NCBI GenBank assembly: GCA_037190665.1
Contig: JBBCJT010000217.1
Location: 1-33,202 of the forward strand
DNA: 33,202 bases
From: JBBCJT01 sp037190665
Lineage (GTDB): Bacteria > Pseudomonadota > Alphaproteobacteria > Acetobacterales > Acetobacteraceae
Direction of reading: 5' to 3'
The notes under the pieces are model-generated. The model had not been told where the DNA came from. It did no database searches and was given only the letters and a program-made list of their open reading frames with translations. A program made the translations under genes and the position numbers. Numbering within the stretch: position 1 is the first letter of the stretch; each line of letters starts with the position of its first letter. Positions 14,848 to 23,412 of this stretch are shown here, piece after piece.

Positions 14848-15006
14848 CTAGTCAATGAATTCAGTATGGTGGGCTGTGTAGGGCTCGCGGCGGCCTTGGG
14901 CGTCAAGCCATGTGTCCAGATCCTCGCGAAGCCAAGCGACGATGCCGCCGATCCGGATTGCCTGAACTGCAGTTGCGACGCGGGCACGGAAGCTGGACTC
15001 GCTCAT
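14848..15006 (-). pseudogene. Degenerate AlpA-like (excisionase/prophage regulator) fragment reading through the distal att copy
   Basis: A 52-residue minus-strand frame begins MSESSFRARVATAVQAIRIGG and continues IVAWLREDLDTWLDAQGRRE. AlpA-type regulators end with a similar F-P-x-x-V...R-x-VGW-x-x-x-(D/E)-(L/I/V)-x-x-W(L/I) stretch. The upstream half with the HTH is missing; in another frame just upstream a short MRPPAAAHYLSN resembles the start of such a protein. The last 13 codons run through the 34-bp repeat. AlpA genes are typically found next to integrases at tRNA att sites, so the location supports the island reading. Short and diverged, so tentative. Confidence 0.4.
14854..14887 (+). 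repeat. Distal att-like direct repeat (copy of the tRNA-Lys 3' end)
   Basis: 34 bp matching 30307-30340 with one mismatch (T at 14865, G at 30318), same orientation. It contains the last 21 nt of tRNA-Lys, including CCA, and 13 nt that lie beyond the tRNA. Because the match extends past the tRNA it looks like an attachment-site core, not a duplicated tRNA fragment alone. Confidence 0.8.
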
Positions 15007-15563
15007 TGCTCAAATAGTGGGCTGCCGCTGGTGGGCGCATGCACCGCGAGGGCCAATAGAAGCGTCTAGAGTCAGTCACTGCGTCCCTCTTTCAGGCTCG
15101 ATTCGCTAGTCTAGCAACCTGCGATCAGGCGGGTGTCCTCGGCGCGATCCCGGCGCGGTCTCTCCCATCGGCCGGTTCTCACGGTGGCGAGTCCTCACCT
15201 AGCCCGCCCCCCTTCGCTGGTCCTGTCCGCTTGCGGCCTATGTGTCTCGGCAATCCCCGATGGCAACAGCCCCAGCCAACAGGTCTCGATGGGGGACATC
15301 TTGGAGTGAGTGGGTGGTTCCCCCACGCTCAAGGTTGGGGAGGAGCGGTCCCGCGGGCGGCGGTGGGCGCAAGAAAGGCGCCCCGCTGGATGAGGCGGGA
15401 CCTAGGGGGATGAACCGAGCCGGGCGGGGTTTGGCGTCCAGGCGCGCCCTGGTTGGCTATCAAAGGATAACCACACGAGGCGAGGCGAGCTTCATCGCCG
15501 ATTGCAAGGTGTTCATCGCCAAGTTGCGGTCCGCCACCCGCCGCCGTCGTGAAGAGGGCGATG
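15007..15563. other. Noncoding stretch at the island's left end
   Basis: No convincing gene on either strand. Frames present are Arg/Pro/Ser-rich and typical of spurious GC-rich ORFs. It probably held part of the integration module whose remnant lies at 14848-15006. Confidence 0.5.
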
Positions 15564-16925
15564 TCAGCCGGCAGCCTCGACACAACGCGCCGCCCGTAGC
15601 ACGAGGCTCTCCTGAAAGGGCGCCCCCACGATCTGGAACCCGGCTGGCAGACCATCTGCAATGCCGCATGGCACGGAGGCCGCCGGCTGGCGGCTGAGAT
15701 TGAACAGCCATGTGAACGGCGTCCAATCGTACCAGCGCGGAAAGCGTGCGGGATCGGGCGTGTTCGATCCGGCCGCGAAGGGCGGAATGGGCATGGTGGG
15801 CGTGACCAGCAGATCGTGATCCTGATGGAAGCGCTGCATGGCCTGGCAGTGTTCCCGGGCGGCGTCCTGGGCCCATTGCAGTCGCGCCGCGGGCAGGTCC
15901 CGTGCCGATACCAGCAGTTCCAGCAGGTCCGGTTCGATGCACTGCAAATCCGGCCCCGTCAGGCCACGCAGCGCACCGCTGAAGCCAGCACGCCAGATTA
16001 CGTCCATCGCGTCGCGCAGCGGCGACAGATCGAGCGAGACTTCGCTGATCCGCGCGCCCGCGCGTTCCAGCCTCGCAACGCCGCCCTCCACCGCGCGCGC
16101 GACCTCGGGATGCACAATCGGAAAGCCCAGGTCGCGGGACCAGCCGATGCGCAGGCCTGCGACGCCTTCGTCCAGTTCCGCCAGATAGTCGATGTCGCGA
16201 TGCGGCACGGCGAAGGCATCGCGCCAGTCCGGCCGCGCCATTTCACGCAGCATCGCCGCGCTGTCCGCGACGGTGCGCGAGAGGCCGCCGAAGACGCCCA
16301 GCCAGCCCATCGAGTGCGGCTTGTTGGGCACCAGCCCGTAGGTAGGCTTCAGCCCGAAGGTTCCGGTGAAGCTCGCCGGAATACGGATCGAACCGCCGCC
16401 ATCGCCGCCCGTGGCGAGCGGAACCACCCCGGCGGCCACCAGCGCCGCGGATCCGCCGCTGGAACCGCCAGGCGTGCGGGACGGGTCGTGCGGGTTGCGG
16501 GTGATGCCGCTCAGCGGCCCGTGGGTGATGCCTTTCCAACCGAACTCCGGTGTCGTGGTCTTGCAGAAGAACACCGCCCCCGCCTCGCGCAGCCGGGCGA
16601 CGCCCGGCGTGTCCGTAGTGGCCGGGCTGTCGGGCGTAACGGGAGAGCCCAGGCGCGTGGGCCAGCCGATCACGTCGTTGGTGTCCTTGACCGCCACCGG
16701 TACGCCGTCCAGCGGCCCCATCGGCCGCCTCTCACGCCAGCGCCGCGCCGACGCCTCGGCCATGGCGCGGCCGGTCGCCGCGTCCAGCAGGACGGTGGCG
16801 TTCAGCGCCGGTTCCACCTCCGCCTGTCGCGCCAACGCCTGCTCCAGAACCTCGACCGGCGAGAGCGTGCCAGCCGCGAAGCCCTGAAGCATATCGAGTG
16901 CGGAGGGCTGCCCGTGATCAACCAC
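15564..16925 (-). CDS. Amidase-signature family amidase
   Basis: A 453-residue cytoplasmic hydrolase with the full Ser-cisSer-Lys triad of the amidase signature family. Lys80 lies in GVPVAVKDTNDV, cis-Ser155 in RTPGGSSGGSAALVAAG, and nucleophile Ser179 in ATGGDGGGSIRIPASFTG. The C-terminal half has DHDLLVTPTMPIPPF and TWLFNLSRQPAASVPCG, both usual. These enzymes hydrolyse carboxamides to acid plus ammonia or amine. The GTG start overlaps the stop of the upstream binding-protein gene by 8 nt, making it the last gene of a four-gene operon. With a dimethylformamidase-like enzyme in the same operon, an amide substrate or intermediate is likely. Confidence 0.93.
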   Translation of the reverse strand: MVDHGQPSALDMLQGFAAGTLSPVEVLEQALARQAEVEPALNATVLLDAATGRAMAEASARRWRERRPMGPLDGVPVAVKDTNDVIGWPTRLGSPVTPDSPATTDTPGVARLREAGAVFFCKTTTPEFGWKGITHGPLSGITRNPHDPSRTPGGSSGGSAALVAAGVVPLATGGDGGGSIRIPASFTGTFGLKPTYGLVPNKPHSMGWLGVFGGLSRTVADSAAMLREMARPDWRDAFAVPHRDIDYLAELDEGVAGLRIGWSRDLGFPIVHPEVARAVEGGVARLERAGARISEVSLDLSPLRDAMDVIWRAGFSGALRGLTGPDLQCIEPDLLELLVSARDLPAARLQWAQDAAREHCQAMQRFHQDHDLLVTPTMPIPPFAAGSNTPDPARFPRWYDWTPFTWLFNLSRQPAASVPCGIADGLPAGFQIVGAPFQESLVLRAARCVEAAG

Positions 16926-18507
16926 GCCGGACGTTCCAGAACGTGGCGAAACCGTCCAGCACGCCGCTCAGCTCGGTGCGATGGGCCGTCGGCTGCGTGT
17001 ACTGGCCCAGTGGCCAGTAAGGCACGTCCTGGATGGCCTGCACCTGGAGGTCCCGGCAGATCGCCTGTTGCGCGGGCAGGTCCGGCGCGTCGAACCAGTC
17101 CTGGCGCAGCTGCTCGATGCGCGGGCTGTCGGGCCAGCCGAACCAGCCCTGCGCGCCTTGCCCGCGCATGATGAAGTGTCCGCCGGGATTGAGGATGTCG
17201 CTGCCGACCAGCGCGGTGAAGAAGACGCTCCAGCCGCCCTGATCCACCGGCCCGCGATTGGAGCGGCGCGGCGTCATGCTGGCCCAGTCGATGCTGTGCA
17301 GGTCCACGTTCAGCCCGACCCGCTTGAACATGTCGGCGCAAACGAGGGCCATGGTGTTGATGGCGGGGAAATCCGCCGGGGCGAGCACCACGACCCGCTC
17401 GCCCTTGTAACCGGCGGCAAGGATCTCCGCCTTCGCCTTCTCGGCGTCGCGGGGGCCTTTCAGCACGTCGAGCCCGGCATCGCTGGCAAGCGGCGTGTCA
17501 GGGCAGAAGAAGCCCACATCGGCGCGATAGGCGCCGGGGTCGGAGCCGACGATGCCCTGCATCACCGAGGACTGGTCCAGCGCCTTCCAGATCGCGCGCC
17601 GGATCGCCGGATTGTTGAATGGCGCTTGCGTATGGTTGGCCCGCATCACGCCGATCCAGCCCGTGCGGTCGGTGACCGCGACGCGGACATTGCGGTTGCG
17701 CCGCAGCGCCGGCAGCAGGTCGACCGAGGCATTCTCCCACCAGTCCTGCTCGCCCGTCATCAGCGTGGCGGCAGCGGTCGAGGCATCGGGAATGGTCGTC
17801 CACTCCACGCGGTCGAACTGCGCGACCTTCGGGCCCGCTGTCCATCCGAGCGCGCCGTTCGGGCGCGGGGCATAATCGGCGAAGCGCTCATAGACGTTGC
17901 GCGCGCCTGCAAGACGCTCGTCCGCGCGGAAGCGGAAGGGGCCGCTGCCGATCATCTCGGTGATCGCCGTGTTCGGATCGGTCGCGGCCAGCCGCTCCGG
18001 CATGATCGCGCACATCGGCGCGGCCGGCTTGCCGAGCGCATAGTCCAGCAGCGGGAAAGGCTTGCGGAGCCGGAAGCGGACGGTCTTGTCGTCGGGTGCG
18101 GACAGCTCGTCCGTCACCGCCATCAGCGCCCCGCCCAGCGTGTCCTTCGCGCCCCAGCGGCGGATGCTCGCGACGCAGTCCCGCGCGAGGACGGGCGTGC
18201 CGTCGTGAAAGCGGAGCCCGTCGCGCAGCATGATGTCCCATTGCCGCCCTTCGGCGGAGATCATGTGGCCGGCCGCCATCTGGGGCCGTGGCGCGAAGGT
18301 GCCGTCCACACCGTAGAGCGTGTCGAACACCATGTAGCCATGATTGCGCGTCACGTAGAAGCTGACGAAGACTGGGTCGAGAATCGCCAGGTCGACCTGC
18401 GGGATGAAGCGCAGCACGCGGGCCGGCTGCGTGCGCGCCGCCGGGGTCGCGAGGGTGGCGGCGGCGACTGCCGCGCCGCCCGCCAGCAGGTTGCGCCGTG
18501 ATGTCAT
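16918..18507 (-). CDS. ABC-transporter solute-binding protein, oligopeptide/SBP_bac_5 type (copy 1)
   Basis: A 529-residue periplasmic protein with a Tat-like leader (TSRRNLLAGGAAVAAATLA). The SBP_bac_5 fold is clear: VLRFIPQVDLAILDPVF, GLRFHDGTPVLARDCVASIRRWGAKD, SGPFRFRADERLAGARN, VEWTTIPDASTAAATLMTGEQDWWE, APFNNPAIRRAIWKALDQ and VPYWPLGQYTQPTAHR. Members bind peptides, nickel, opines or assorted amides for a Dpp/Opp-type importer. No permease or ATPase gene lies in the window. The start overlaps the stop of the upstream dimethylformamidase-like gene (ATGA at 18504-18507), and it is strikingly similar to copy 3 at 23757-25337. Confidence 0.93.
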   Translation of the reverse strand: MTSRRNLLAGGAAVAAATLATPAARTQPARVLRFIPQVDLAILDPVFVSFYVTRNHGYMVFDTLYGVDGTFAPRPQMAAGHMISAEGRQWDIMLRDGLRFHDGTPVLARDCVASIRRWGAKDTLGGALMAVTDELSAPDDKTVRFRLRKPFPLLDYALGKPAAPMCAIMPERLAATDPNTAITEMIGSGPFRFRADERLAGARNVYERFADYAPRPNGALGWTAGPKVAQFDRVEWTTIPDASTAAATLMTGEQDWWENASVDLLPALRRNRNVRVAVTDRTGWIGVMRANHTQAPFNNPAIRRAIWKALDQSSVMQGIVGSDPGAYRADVGFFCPDTPLASDAGLDVLKGPRDAEKAKAEILAAGYKGERVVVLAPADFPAINTMALVCADMFKRVGLNVDLHSIDWASMTPRRSNRGPVDQGGWSVFFTALVGSDILNPGGHFIMRGQGAQGWFGWPDSPRIEQLRQDWFDAPDLPAQQAICRDLQVQAIQDVPYWPLGQYTQPTAHRTELSGVLDGFATFWNVRRG

Positions 18508-20765
18508 GCCGCCAGTTCCTTCTGCGATGAGAGTACGGTTTCCGTATGTTCCGGCCAGGCGAAAGGCTCGGGACTGACGAAGCGGCGCAGCACGCTCTCC
18601 AGCAGGCGGGCGGTGAGGTTGCGGTAGCCGTCGATCGGCAGCGCGCCGATGAAGCTCATGGAGCCGACAGAAAGCACTGCGCCGCCCGCAGCCGTCTCGA
18701 AGAAGGTGATGTCGGAGCGCACGACCTGATCGCGTGCACCGGGCCATTCCTGGGTCAGCCGCTCCTCGTTGGCCGGCTCGAAGCTCGGATGCTGCGGCAG
18801 GCCGACCGCCAGCACCAGCGCGTGCGGCGGCGTGCCGAGGGCCGTATCCGCGCGGTCCACCTCGTGCCCCGCTGCGCCTCCGCCCATCAGCCCGCGTTCG
18901 CCGAAGGCGACGCCCGGCCTTGCTTCCGGCAGGTCGCGGCGCAGGAAAGCGAGGCGCTGGTCCTCGACCGCCGCCGTGAAGCGGTAGGGTTCCGACACGT
19001 AGGCGCCCTGTGATGAGAAGCCGACGCCGACCAGCGCCTGCGGCGGCTTGCCGAGGCGTCGCCACAGCCCGCCATAGCTGCCATCGAAAGCGTGGTAACC
19101 CTCGCCGGGATCGGCGGCCCAGGTGCGGATGCCACCTTCGGCGCGGCGAAGCTCGACTGCCCAGAGCTCGCCCTGGAACGGCACGATCTTCCAGTAGAAG
19201 CCGTTGCCGCCGAGATAGAGGAAGCGGCCGCCGCCTTCGATGTAGGCGGCGATCGCCCCGTGCGTTTCCTCGGTGTGGTACTCCGGGTGTTGCCCGGTCA
19301 TCACAGTCGCGTAGCGTCGCAGCAGGGCGACGCCTTCGGCGTGCAGATCGTGGTCGGTGATGATCTCGCAGGGAATGCCGCGCCGGTCGAGCCAGTCGAT
19401 CAGGTAGGTGTCGGCCGCGAGCCAGTACGTTCCGGACCCGCCGGGCGCTTCGTCGGCGCGGTGGATCTGGTTGACGCGCTTGTCGATCATCGGCCGACGC
19501 ATCGAGGTGATGGTCACGCCGCTGCCGTCGCTGTGGGTGTTGTACGCGGACAGCCCGTATTCCGGATGCCGGTCCGCCGTTTCCGTCAGCGCGCCCCAGG
19601 CGGCGGCGCGCGGGCGCATGGACTCCGTCACCTCGGTGCGCGGGTACTGGCCGTAGATCTGGTAGGTCAGCGTCGGCAGCAGCAACGCGATCGGGGCCTG
19701 GCTTCCCGCCTCGGGGGCGCGCACGACGAAGGGGATGTTGTCGCGCCCCTCCGCGGTCTCGAGGTGCAGCGCGTAGAGCCCGCTCGGCCAGTCCGCCGGG
19801 ATGGTCAGCGACAGCGACGGCGACCATCCCATGTCGCCGATGTCGTCGTCATGGAAGTGGATCGCCGCGTACTCGTCCGGCGCGTCCGTCCAGCGATGAT
19901 GCCGGCCGGTCCAGCGCGCGCCCGGCACGGCGCGGGTGGGCATGTTCTCGACGCGGCCGTGCGAGCCCTGCGGCCCCCGGTCGACGATGCGCTCGGTGCC
20001 GATCCCCTCGGCGAAATCCCACAGCGCCCTCAGCGAGGGCGTGCCGAGGTCGGGAGGCGCCGCCTGCGCGTTCAGCAAGGCGTCGGGGGGCAACGCGGCG
20101 CCGTAGAGCGTGGGCCGTTCGAGGCGGCCGTTGAAGTGGCTGTGCGACTCAGCAGCAGCGGCGAGGATCAGGCTGCCGCTGCCGAGCCGGGGCGGCGCGA
20201 CCCGGATGCCCGTCCGCAGCATGGCGGGGGGCGGCGCGTAGGCGCGTGGCCGCGTCCGGCCCGCGAGGGTCAGCAGCCCCGCCTGAGGATCGAGCGTCAC
20301 GGCGACATCGACCCAGCCTCCGGTCGCGACATGCCGGGGCAGGACGGCTTCGACCGCACCGCCTTCCCCTTCGAGCACCGCCGCCAGCCCGTTTGCCCGC
20401 AATTCCAGCCGCAGCGCGCCGTCCTCACCCTGCGCATGCAGCAGGGTCTGCGTCCGCCGCAGCTTCGGGCGGGTGGCCCGGAACGTCAGCGCCAGGGACA
20501 GGCCGTCGGTGGTGTCGAGATCGACGTGCGGCACCACCGCCCGCGATCCGGGATGGACCGGCTGCTCCCGCCCCCCGTGCCTTCCATCTAGCGGGCAGGA
20601 GATTGGGGTCTCCCTGTAGCCGGGTCCCGCCGGATTGGGATCACCGCAGAAGATGCGCGCCAGCCGCGTGGTGTAGTCGCGCCCCTCCCGACTGCTGATC
20701 ATGAAGCGGATGGTTTCGCCGGGGCGCACGCTCCAGCGGTCCACGTAGCCGGTAACGGGCAGCAC
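18504..20765 (-). CDS. N,N-dimethylformamidase large-subunit homologue
   Basis: A 753-residue protein whose length and domain order fit the large subunit of N,N-dimethylformamidase, which hydrolyses DMF to dimethylamine and formate. Residues about 1-50 (YVDRWSVRPGETIRFMISS) form an N-terminal beta domain; about 80-235 is a LamG/concanavalin-like jelly roll; and 300-740 is the catalytic part (WPSGLYALHLETAEGRDNIPFVVRAP, GQHPEYHTEETHGAIAAYIEGGGRFLYLGGNGFYWK, and near the C-terminus GSMSFIGALP). The known enzyme holds mononuclear iron with two Tyr and one Glu (Y399, Y440, E521 from memory). Tyr368, Tyr408 and Glu495 sit at comparable spacing. The GTG start is 1 nt after the preceding stop; an upstream frame extension is a shadow. 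No small-subunit gene is seen, so the substrate may differ from DMF. Confidence 0.88.
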   Translation of the reverse strand: MLPVTGYVDRWSVRPGETIRFMISSREGRDYTTRLARIFCGDPNPAGPGYRETPISCPLDGRHGGREQPVHPGSRAVVPHVDLDTTDGLSLALTFRATRPKLRRTQTLLHAQGEDGALRLELRANGLAAVLEGEGGAVEAVLPRHVATGGWVDVAVTLDPQAGLLTLAGRTRPRAYAPPPAMLRTGIRVAPPRLGSGSLILAAAAESHSHFNGRLERPTLYGAALPPDALLNAQAAPPDLGTPSLRALWDFAEGIGTERIVDRGPQGSHGRVENMPTRAVPGARWTGRHHRWTDAPDEYAAIHFHDDDIGDMGWSPSLSLTIPADWPSGLYALHLETAEGRDNIPFVVRAPEAGSQAPIALLLPTLTYQIYGQYPRTEVTESMRPRAAAWGALTETADRHPEYGLSAYNTHSDGSGVTITSMRRPMIDKRVNQIHRADEAPGGSGTYWLAADTYLIDWLDRRGIPCEIITDHDLHAEGVALLRRYATVMTGQHPEYHTEETHGAIAAYIEGGGRFLYLGGNGFYWKIVPFQGELWAVELRRAEGGIRTWAADPGEGYHAFDGSYGGLWRRLGKPPQALVGVGFSSQGAYVSEPYRFTAAVEDQRLAFLRRDLPEARPGVAFGERGLMGGGAAGHEVDRADTALGTPPHALVLAVGLPQHPSFEPANEERLTQEWPGARDQVVRSDITFFETAAGGAVLSVGSMSFIGALPIDGYRNLTARLLESVLRRFVSPEPFAWPEHTETVLSSQKELAA

Positions 20766-20766
20766 G

Positions 20767-22371
20767 TCAGGGCTTCTCGATGTTCCAATACACCAGCACG
20801 GGTGAATCGAGGACGCCGCGCAGGGTGCTGCGATAGGCGATCGGCGCGTCGAACTCGCCAACCGGGACGTAGGGGCGCATCTCCTCCAGCCGCGCCTGAA
20901 GGCGTGTGGCGACGGCGAGGCGCGCCGCCTGATCGGGTGCGTCGGCGAAGGCCTGGCGCAACTTCTCCGTCTCCTCGTCGCAGGGCCAGCCGATCCAGTT
21001 GCGGCCGTCGCAGGCCATGTTGGTGCCGACATTGGTGAGCGGATGGTGCGCGGTGATGCCGGAGGAATAGGTGGTGACGATGTTCCAGCCGCCGGCCGAG
21101 GGCGGGGCCTTCTGCGTCTGGCGGGTGGCCATGGTGCCCCAGTCCGTCCAGATCACGTCCAGGCTCACCCCCGCACGGCGCAGACCGTCGATCAGCACCT
21201 CGCTGATCTGGCCGATCGGCGCGAGTTCCTTGGTCGCGATCATGGTCAGCGTCTCGCCGCGATAGCCGGCCTCCGCCAGCAGCGCGCGGGCGCGTTCGAT
21301 GTTCGGCTGCGGCATGCTCGCCTGCACGCCGCCATAGGGGCCGCCGCAGATGTAGTACGCGGCGCAGCGCTGCCAGCGTCTCGCATCGCCGGCGACGGCG
21401 GACATGTAGTCGCTCTGGTCGGCCAGCAACGCCAGCGCCTGCCGCGCGCGCGGGTCGTTGAACGGCGGGTGCAGCGAATTTGGGCGGACGATGCCTTGAT
21501 TGTTGAGCTGGTTGATCTTGCGGACCGTCACGGCGCGATTGCGCTCCAGCGTCGGCACCAGATCGAGCAGCGGCGCTTCCACCAGATCCACCTCGCCCGT
21601 CTGCAGGGCGGAAGCGGCGGTGTTGGCGTCCGGCATGACATGCCACTCGACCCGGTCCACCTTCACCACCCGGCCGCCCGCCAGCCCATTCGGCGGTTCG
21701 GCGCGCGGGCGATAGTCGGCGTTGCGGTCGAAGACAGCGCGCGAGCCGGAGACGCGGGCGTCGTGGTTGAAACGGAAGGGGCCGGAGCCGATCGCCGCGG
21801 TGATCGCACGCGACGGATCGCCCGCGAGGTCGCTGGCGCGCATGATCGCCGGAATCAGCCCGACGCCGGACCCCAGCGCCCAGGTCAGGTAGGGCAGCGG
21901 CTGCGACAGGCGGATATCGAAGGTCTTCGCGTCCACCGCCTCCATCGCGGTGACGACGGCGGCAACCTTCTGGCCGGTCACGTCGCGCACCATCCACCGC
22001 CGCAGGGAGGCGACGACATCTGCGGTGGTCACCGGCGCGCCGTCGTGGAAGGCGAGGCCGTCGCGCAGGGTGAAGCGCCAGGTGAGTTTGTCGTCGGACG
22101 TGGACCACCGCTCCACCATCTGCGGGTGCGGCTGCACGTCCGTGTCCCACGCAAACAGGGTTTCGTAGACCATCAGCCCATACAGGCGGGTGATGATGAT
22201 CGCCGTGTACATCGGGTCGAGCACGGTCAGGTCGGCGCTGGGGGCAACGCGAAGGACACGGTCCTGCGCCGAGGCCGGCGTCGCCACGCTCAGCGCCAGC
22301 GCCGCCAGAAGCGTGCGCCCCGGGCACGGCAGGAATCGTCTGATCCTCGTCAACATATCGTATGCCCCCAT
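20767..22371 (-). CDS. ABC-transporter solute-binding protein, oligopeptide/SBP_bac_5 type (copy 2)
   Basis: A 534-residue exported protein and first gene of the four-gene operon. Signal peptide: MLTRIRRFLPCPGRTLLAALALSVATPASAQ. Fold signatures are VLRVAPSADLTVLDPMYTAIIITRLYGLMVYETLF, GLAFHDGAPVTTADVVASLRRW, SGPFRFNHDARVSGSRA, VEWHVMPDANTAASALQTGEVDLVE and MRPYVPVGEFDAPIAYRSTLRG. It is more diverged from copies 1 and 3 than those two are from each other. The longest start is ATG at 22371; ATG at 22356 has a GGGGG stretch 8 nt upstream and is equally good. It is divergent from the LysR gene, with only about 120 bp between, and its stop is 1 nt from the start of the dimethylformamidase-like gene. 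Confidence 0.92.
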   Translation of the reverse strand: MGAYDMLTRIRRFLPCPGRTLLAALALSVATPASAQDRVLRVAPSADLTVLDPMYTAIIITRLYGLMVYETLFAWDTDVQPHPQMVERWSTSDDKLTWRFTLRDGLAFHDGAPVTTADVVASLRRWMVRDVTGQKVAAVVTAMEAVDAKTFDIRLSQPLPYLTWALGSGVGLIPAIMRASDLAGDPSRAITAAIGSGPFRFNHDARVSGSRAVFDRNADYRPRAEPPNGLAGGRVVKVDRVEWHVMPDANTAASALQTGEVDLVEAPLLDLVPTLERNRAVTVRKINQLNNQGIVRPNSLHPPFNDPRARQALALLADQSDYMSAVAGDARRWQRCAAYYICGGPYGGVQASMPQPNIERARALLAEAGYRGETLTMIATKELAPIGQISEVLIDGLRRAGVSLDVIWTDWGTMATRQTQKAPPSAGGWNIVTTYSSGITAHHPLTNVGTNMACDGRNWIGWPCDEETEKLRQAFADAPDQAARLAVATRLQARLEEMRPYVPVGEFDAPIAYRSTLRGVLDSPVLVYWNIEKP

Positions 22372-22380
22372 TCGCTAGGA

Positions 22381-22402
22381 AGACGCCTCTTGCGGGGCGT
22401 CT
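22381..22402. promoter_or_regulatory. Inverted repeat in the LysR / binding-protein divergent region
   Basis: AGACGCC (22381-22387) and GGCGTCT (22396-22402) are perfect reverse complements with an 8-nt spacer, placed just upstream of the copy-2 binding-protein start. A second pair, GCTTG (22433-22437) and CAAGC (22450-22454) separated by 12 nt, lies closer to the LysR gene. Either could be a regulator site or leader hairpin. Confidence 0.4.
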
Positions 22403-22491
22403 CCTGCTCGTTGCCTGGCGGGAATTGCCGCAGCTTGCCGGCGGGGCGACAAGCGATATTAACTGCGGAGGCAGGCAGTTTTCATCGCGGT

Positions 22492-23412
22492 GTGACCATA
22501 GGACGCAACCTGCCCTCGATGATGGCGCTTCGGGCGTTCGAGGCATCCGCCCGCCGGCTGAGCTTCGCCGAGGCCGGTCGGGAATGCTGCCTCACGCCGG
22601 GTGCGATCGGGCGCCAGATCCGGTTGCTGGAAGCAGATCTCGGCGTCGTGCTGTTCCATCGCCATGCGGCGGGACTGACGCTGACCGTCGCCGGTGAAGA
22701 TCTGCTGCACGAGGTACGATCCGCGCTTGATCTCGTGGAGCGCGCGATGGGGCGTGTTGCCCGACGCGCGCGGGGGGCGAAGCGGCTGAGCATCGCGACG
22801 CTGCCGGCCTTCGGCGCGCGGTGGCTGATGCCGCAGTATCCGGACTTCGCCAACTCGCATCCGGACATCACGGTAACCTTCTTCACGCGCACCGAGCCCG
22901 TCGCCTTCGAGGGCCAGCATTTCGATGGGGCGATCCATTACGGCGTCGCCCCGCCACCGGGAACGCGCGGCGACTGGATAATGGACGAGCAGCCCACGCC
23001 GGTCTGCGCTCCCTCGTTACGGCATCCTGAGGGGTTGGATCTCACGAGGGCGCTGGCCCGCTATCGGCTGCTTCAGCACGTCCACCGTCCGGCGGCCTGG
23101 ACCGACTGGCTTTCGCGCCTGAGCATCCGGAACGTGGAGACCGACAGCGGCCCTGCTTTCGAGCAGTTGCACCTCATGCTCGAGGCCGCGCTTTCCGGCC
23201 TTGGTCTCGCTTTGCTGCCGCGGTTCATGGTGCAAGACGAGCTCGTGTCGGGACGGCTCATCGCTCCATTTGCGGAGCGAGTCAGCAGCGGTTGGGGTTA
23301 CTGGTTCGTTTACCCAGGTGACCGGAAGCTCGGGGATGCGGCGAACGCGTTCCGAGACTGGCTGCTGTGTGTGGCACGCGCGGACTACCGTCAGGGCTAC
23401 CCGCGAGGGTGA
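22492..23412 (+). CDS. LysR-family transcriptional regulator, GcvA-like
   Basis: A 306-residue regulator. The HTH (about 8-67) reads LPSMMALRAFEASARRLSFAEAGRECCLTPGAIGRQIRLLEADLGVVLFHRHAAGLTLTVAGEDLL, closest in style to GcvA/AmpR-type members. The effector domain covers about 95-295 (IATLPAFGARWLMPQYPDFANSHPDITVTFFTR, then LALLPRFMVQDELVSGRLIAPF). A GTG at 22492 puts the usual short leader before the HTH; ATG at 22519 is possible but would trim it. Divergent from the binding-protein/dimethylformamidase-like/amidase operon and therefore its likely activator, responding to a substrate or product amide. Confidence 0.92.
   Translation: MTIGRNLPSMMALRAFEASARRLSFAEAGRECCLTPGAIGRQIRLLEADLGVVLFHRHAAGLTLTVAGEDLLHEVRSALDLVERAMGRVARRARGAKRLSIATLPAFGARWLMPQYPDFANSHPDITVTFFTRTEPVAFEGQHFDGAIHYGVAPPPGTRGDWIMDEQPTPVCAPSLRHPEGLDLTRALARYRLLQHVHRPAAWTDWLSRLSIRNVETDSGPAFEQLHLMLEAALSGLGLALLPRFMVQDELVSGRLIAPFAERVSSGWGYWFVYPGDRKLGDAANAFRDWLLCVARADYRQGYPRG

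Noticed and set aside
14854..14887. Second tRNA-Lys gene
   Set aside because: Only the last 21 nt of the tRNA are present; D-arm and anticodon arm are missing, so it cannot be a functional tRNA.
15231..15700. Overlapping plus- and minus-strand frames of 60-150 codons in the gap left of the amidase
   Set aside because: No leader, RBS, domain or consistent coding character on either strand.
20766..21032. N-terminal extension of the dimethylformamidase-like protein
   Set aside because: Ser/Arg/Pro-rich shadow of the binding-protein copy 2 C-terminus; GTG at 20765 fits family length.
21043..22491. N-terminal extension of the LysR frame (over 480 codons)
   Set aside because: Antisense to binding-protein copy 2; LysR HTH begins just after 22492.
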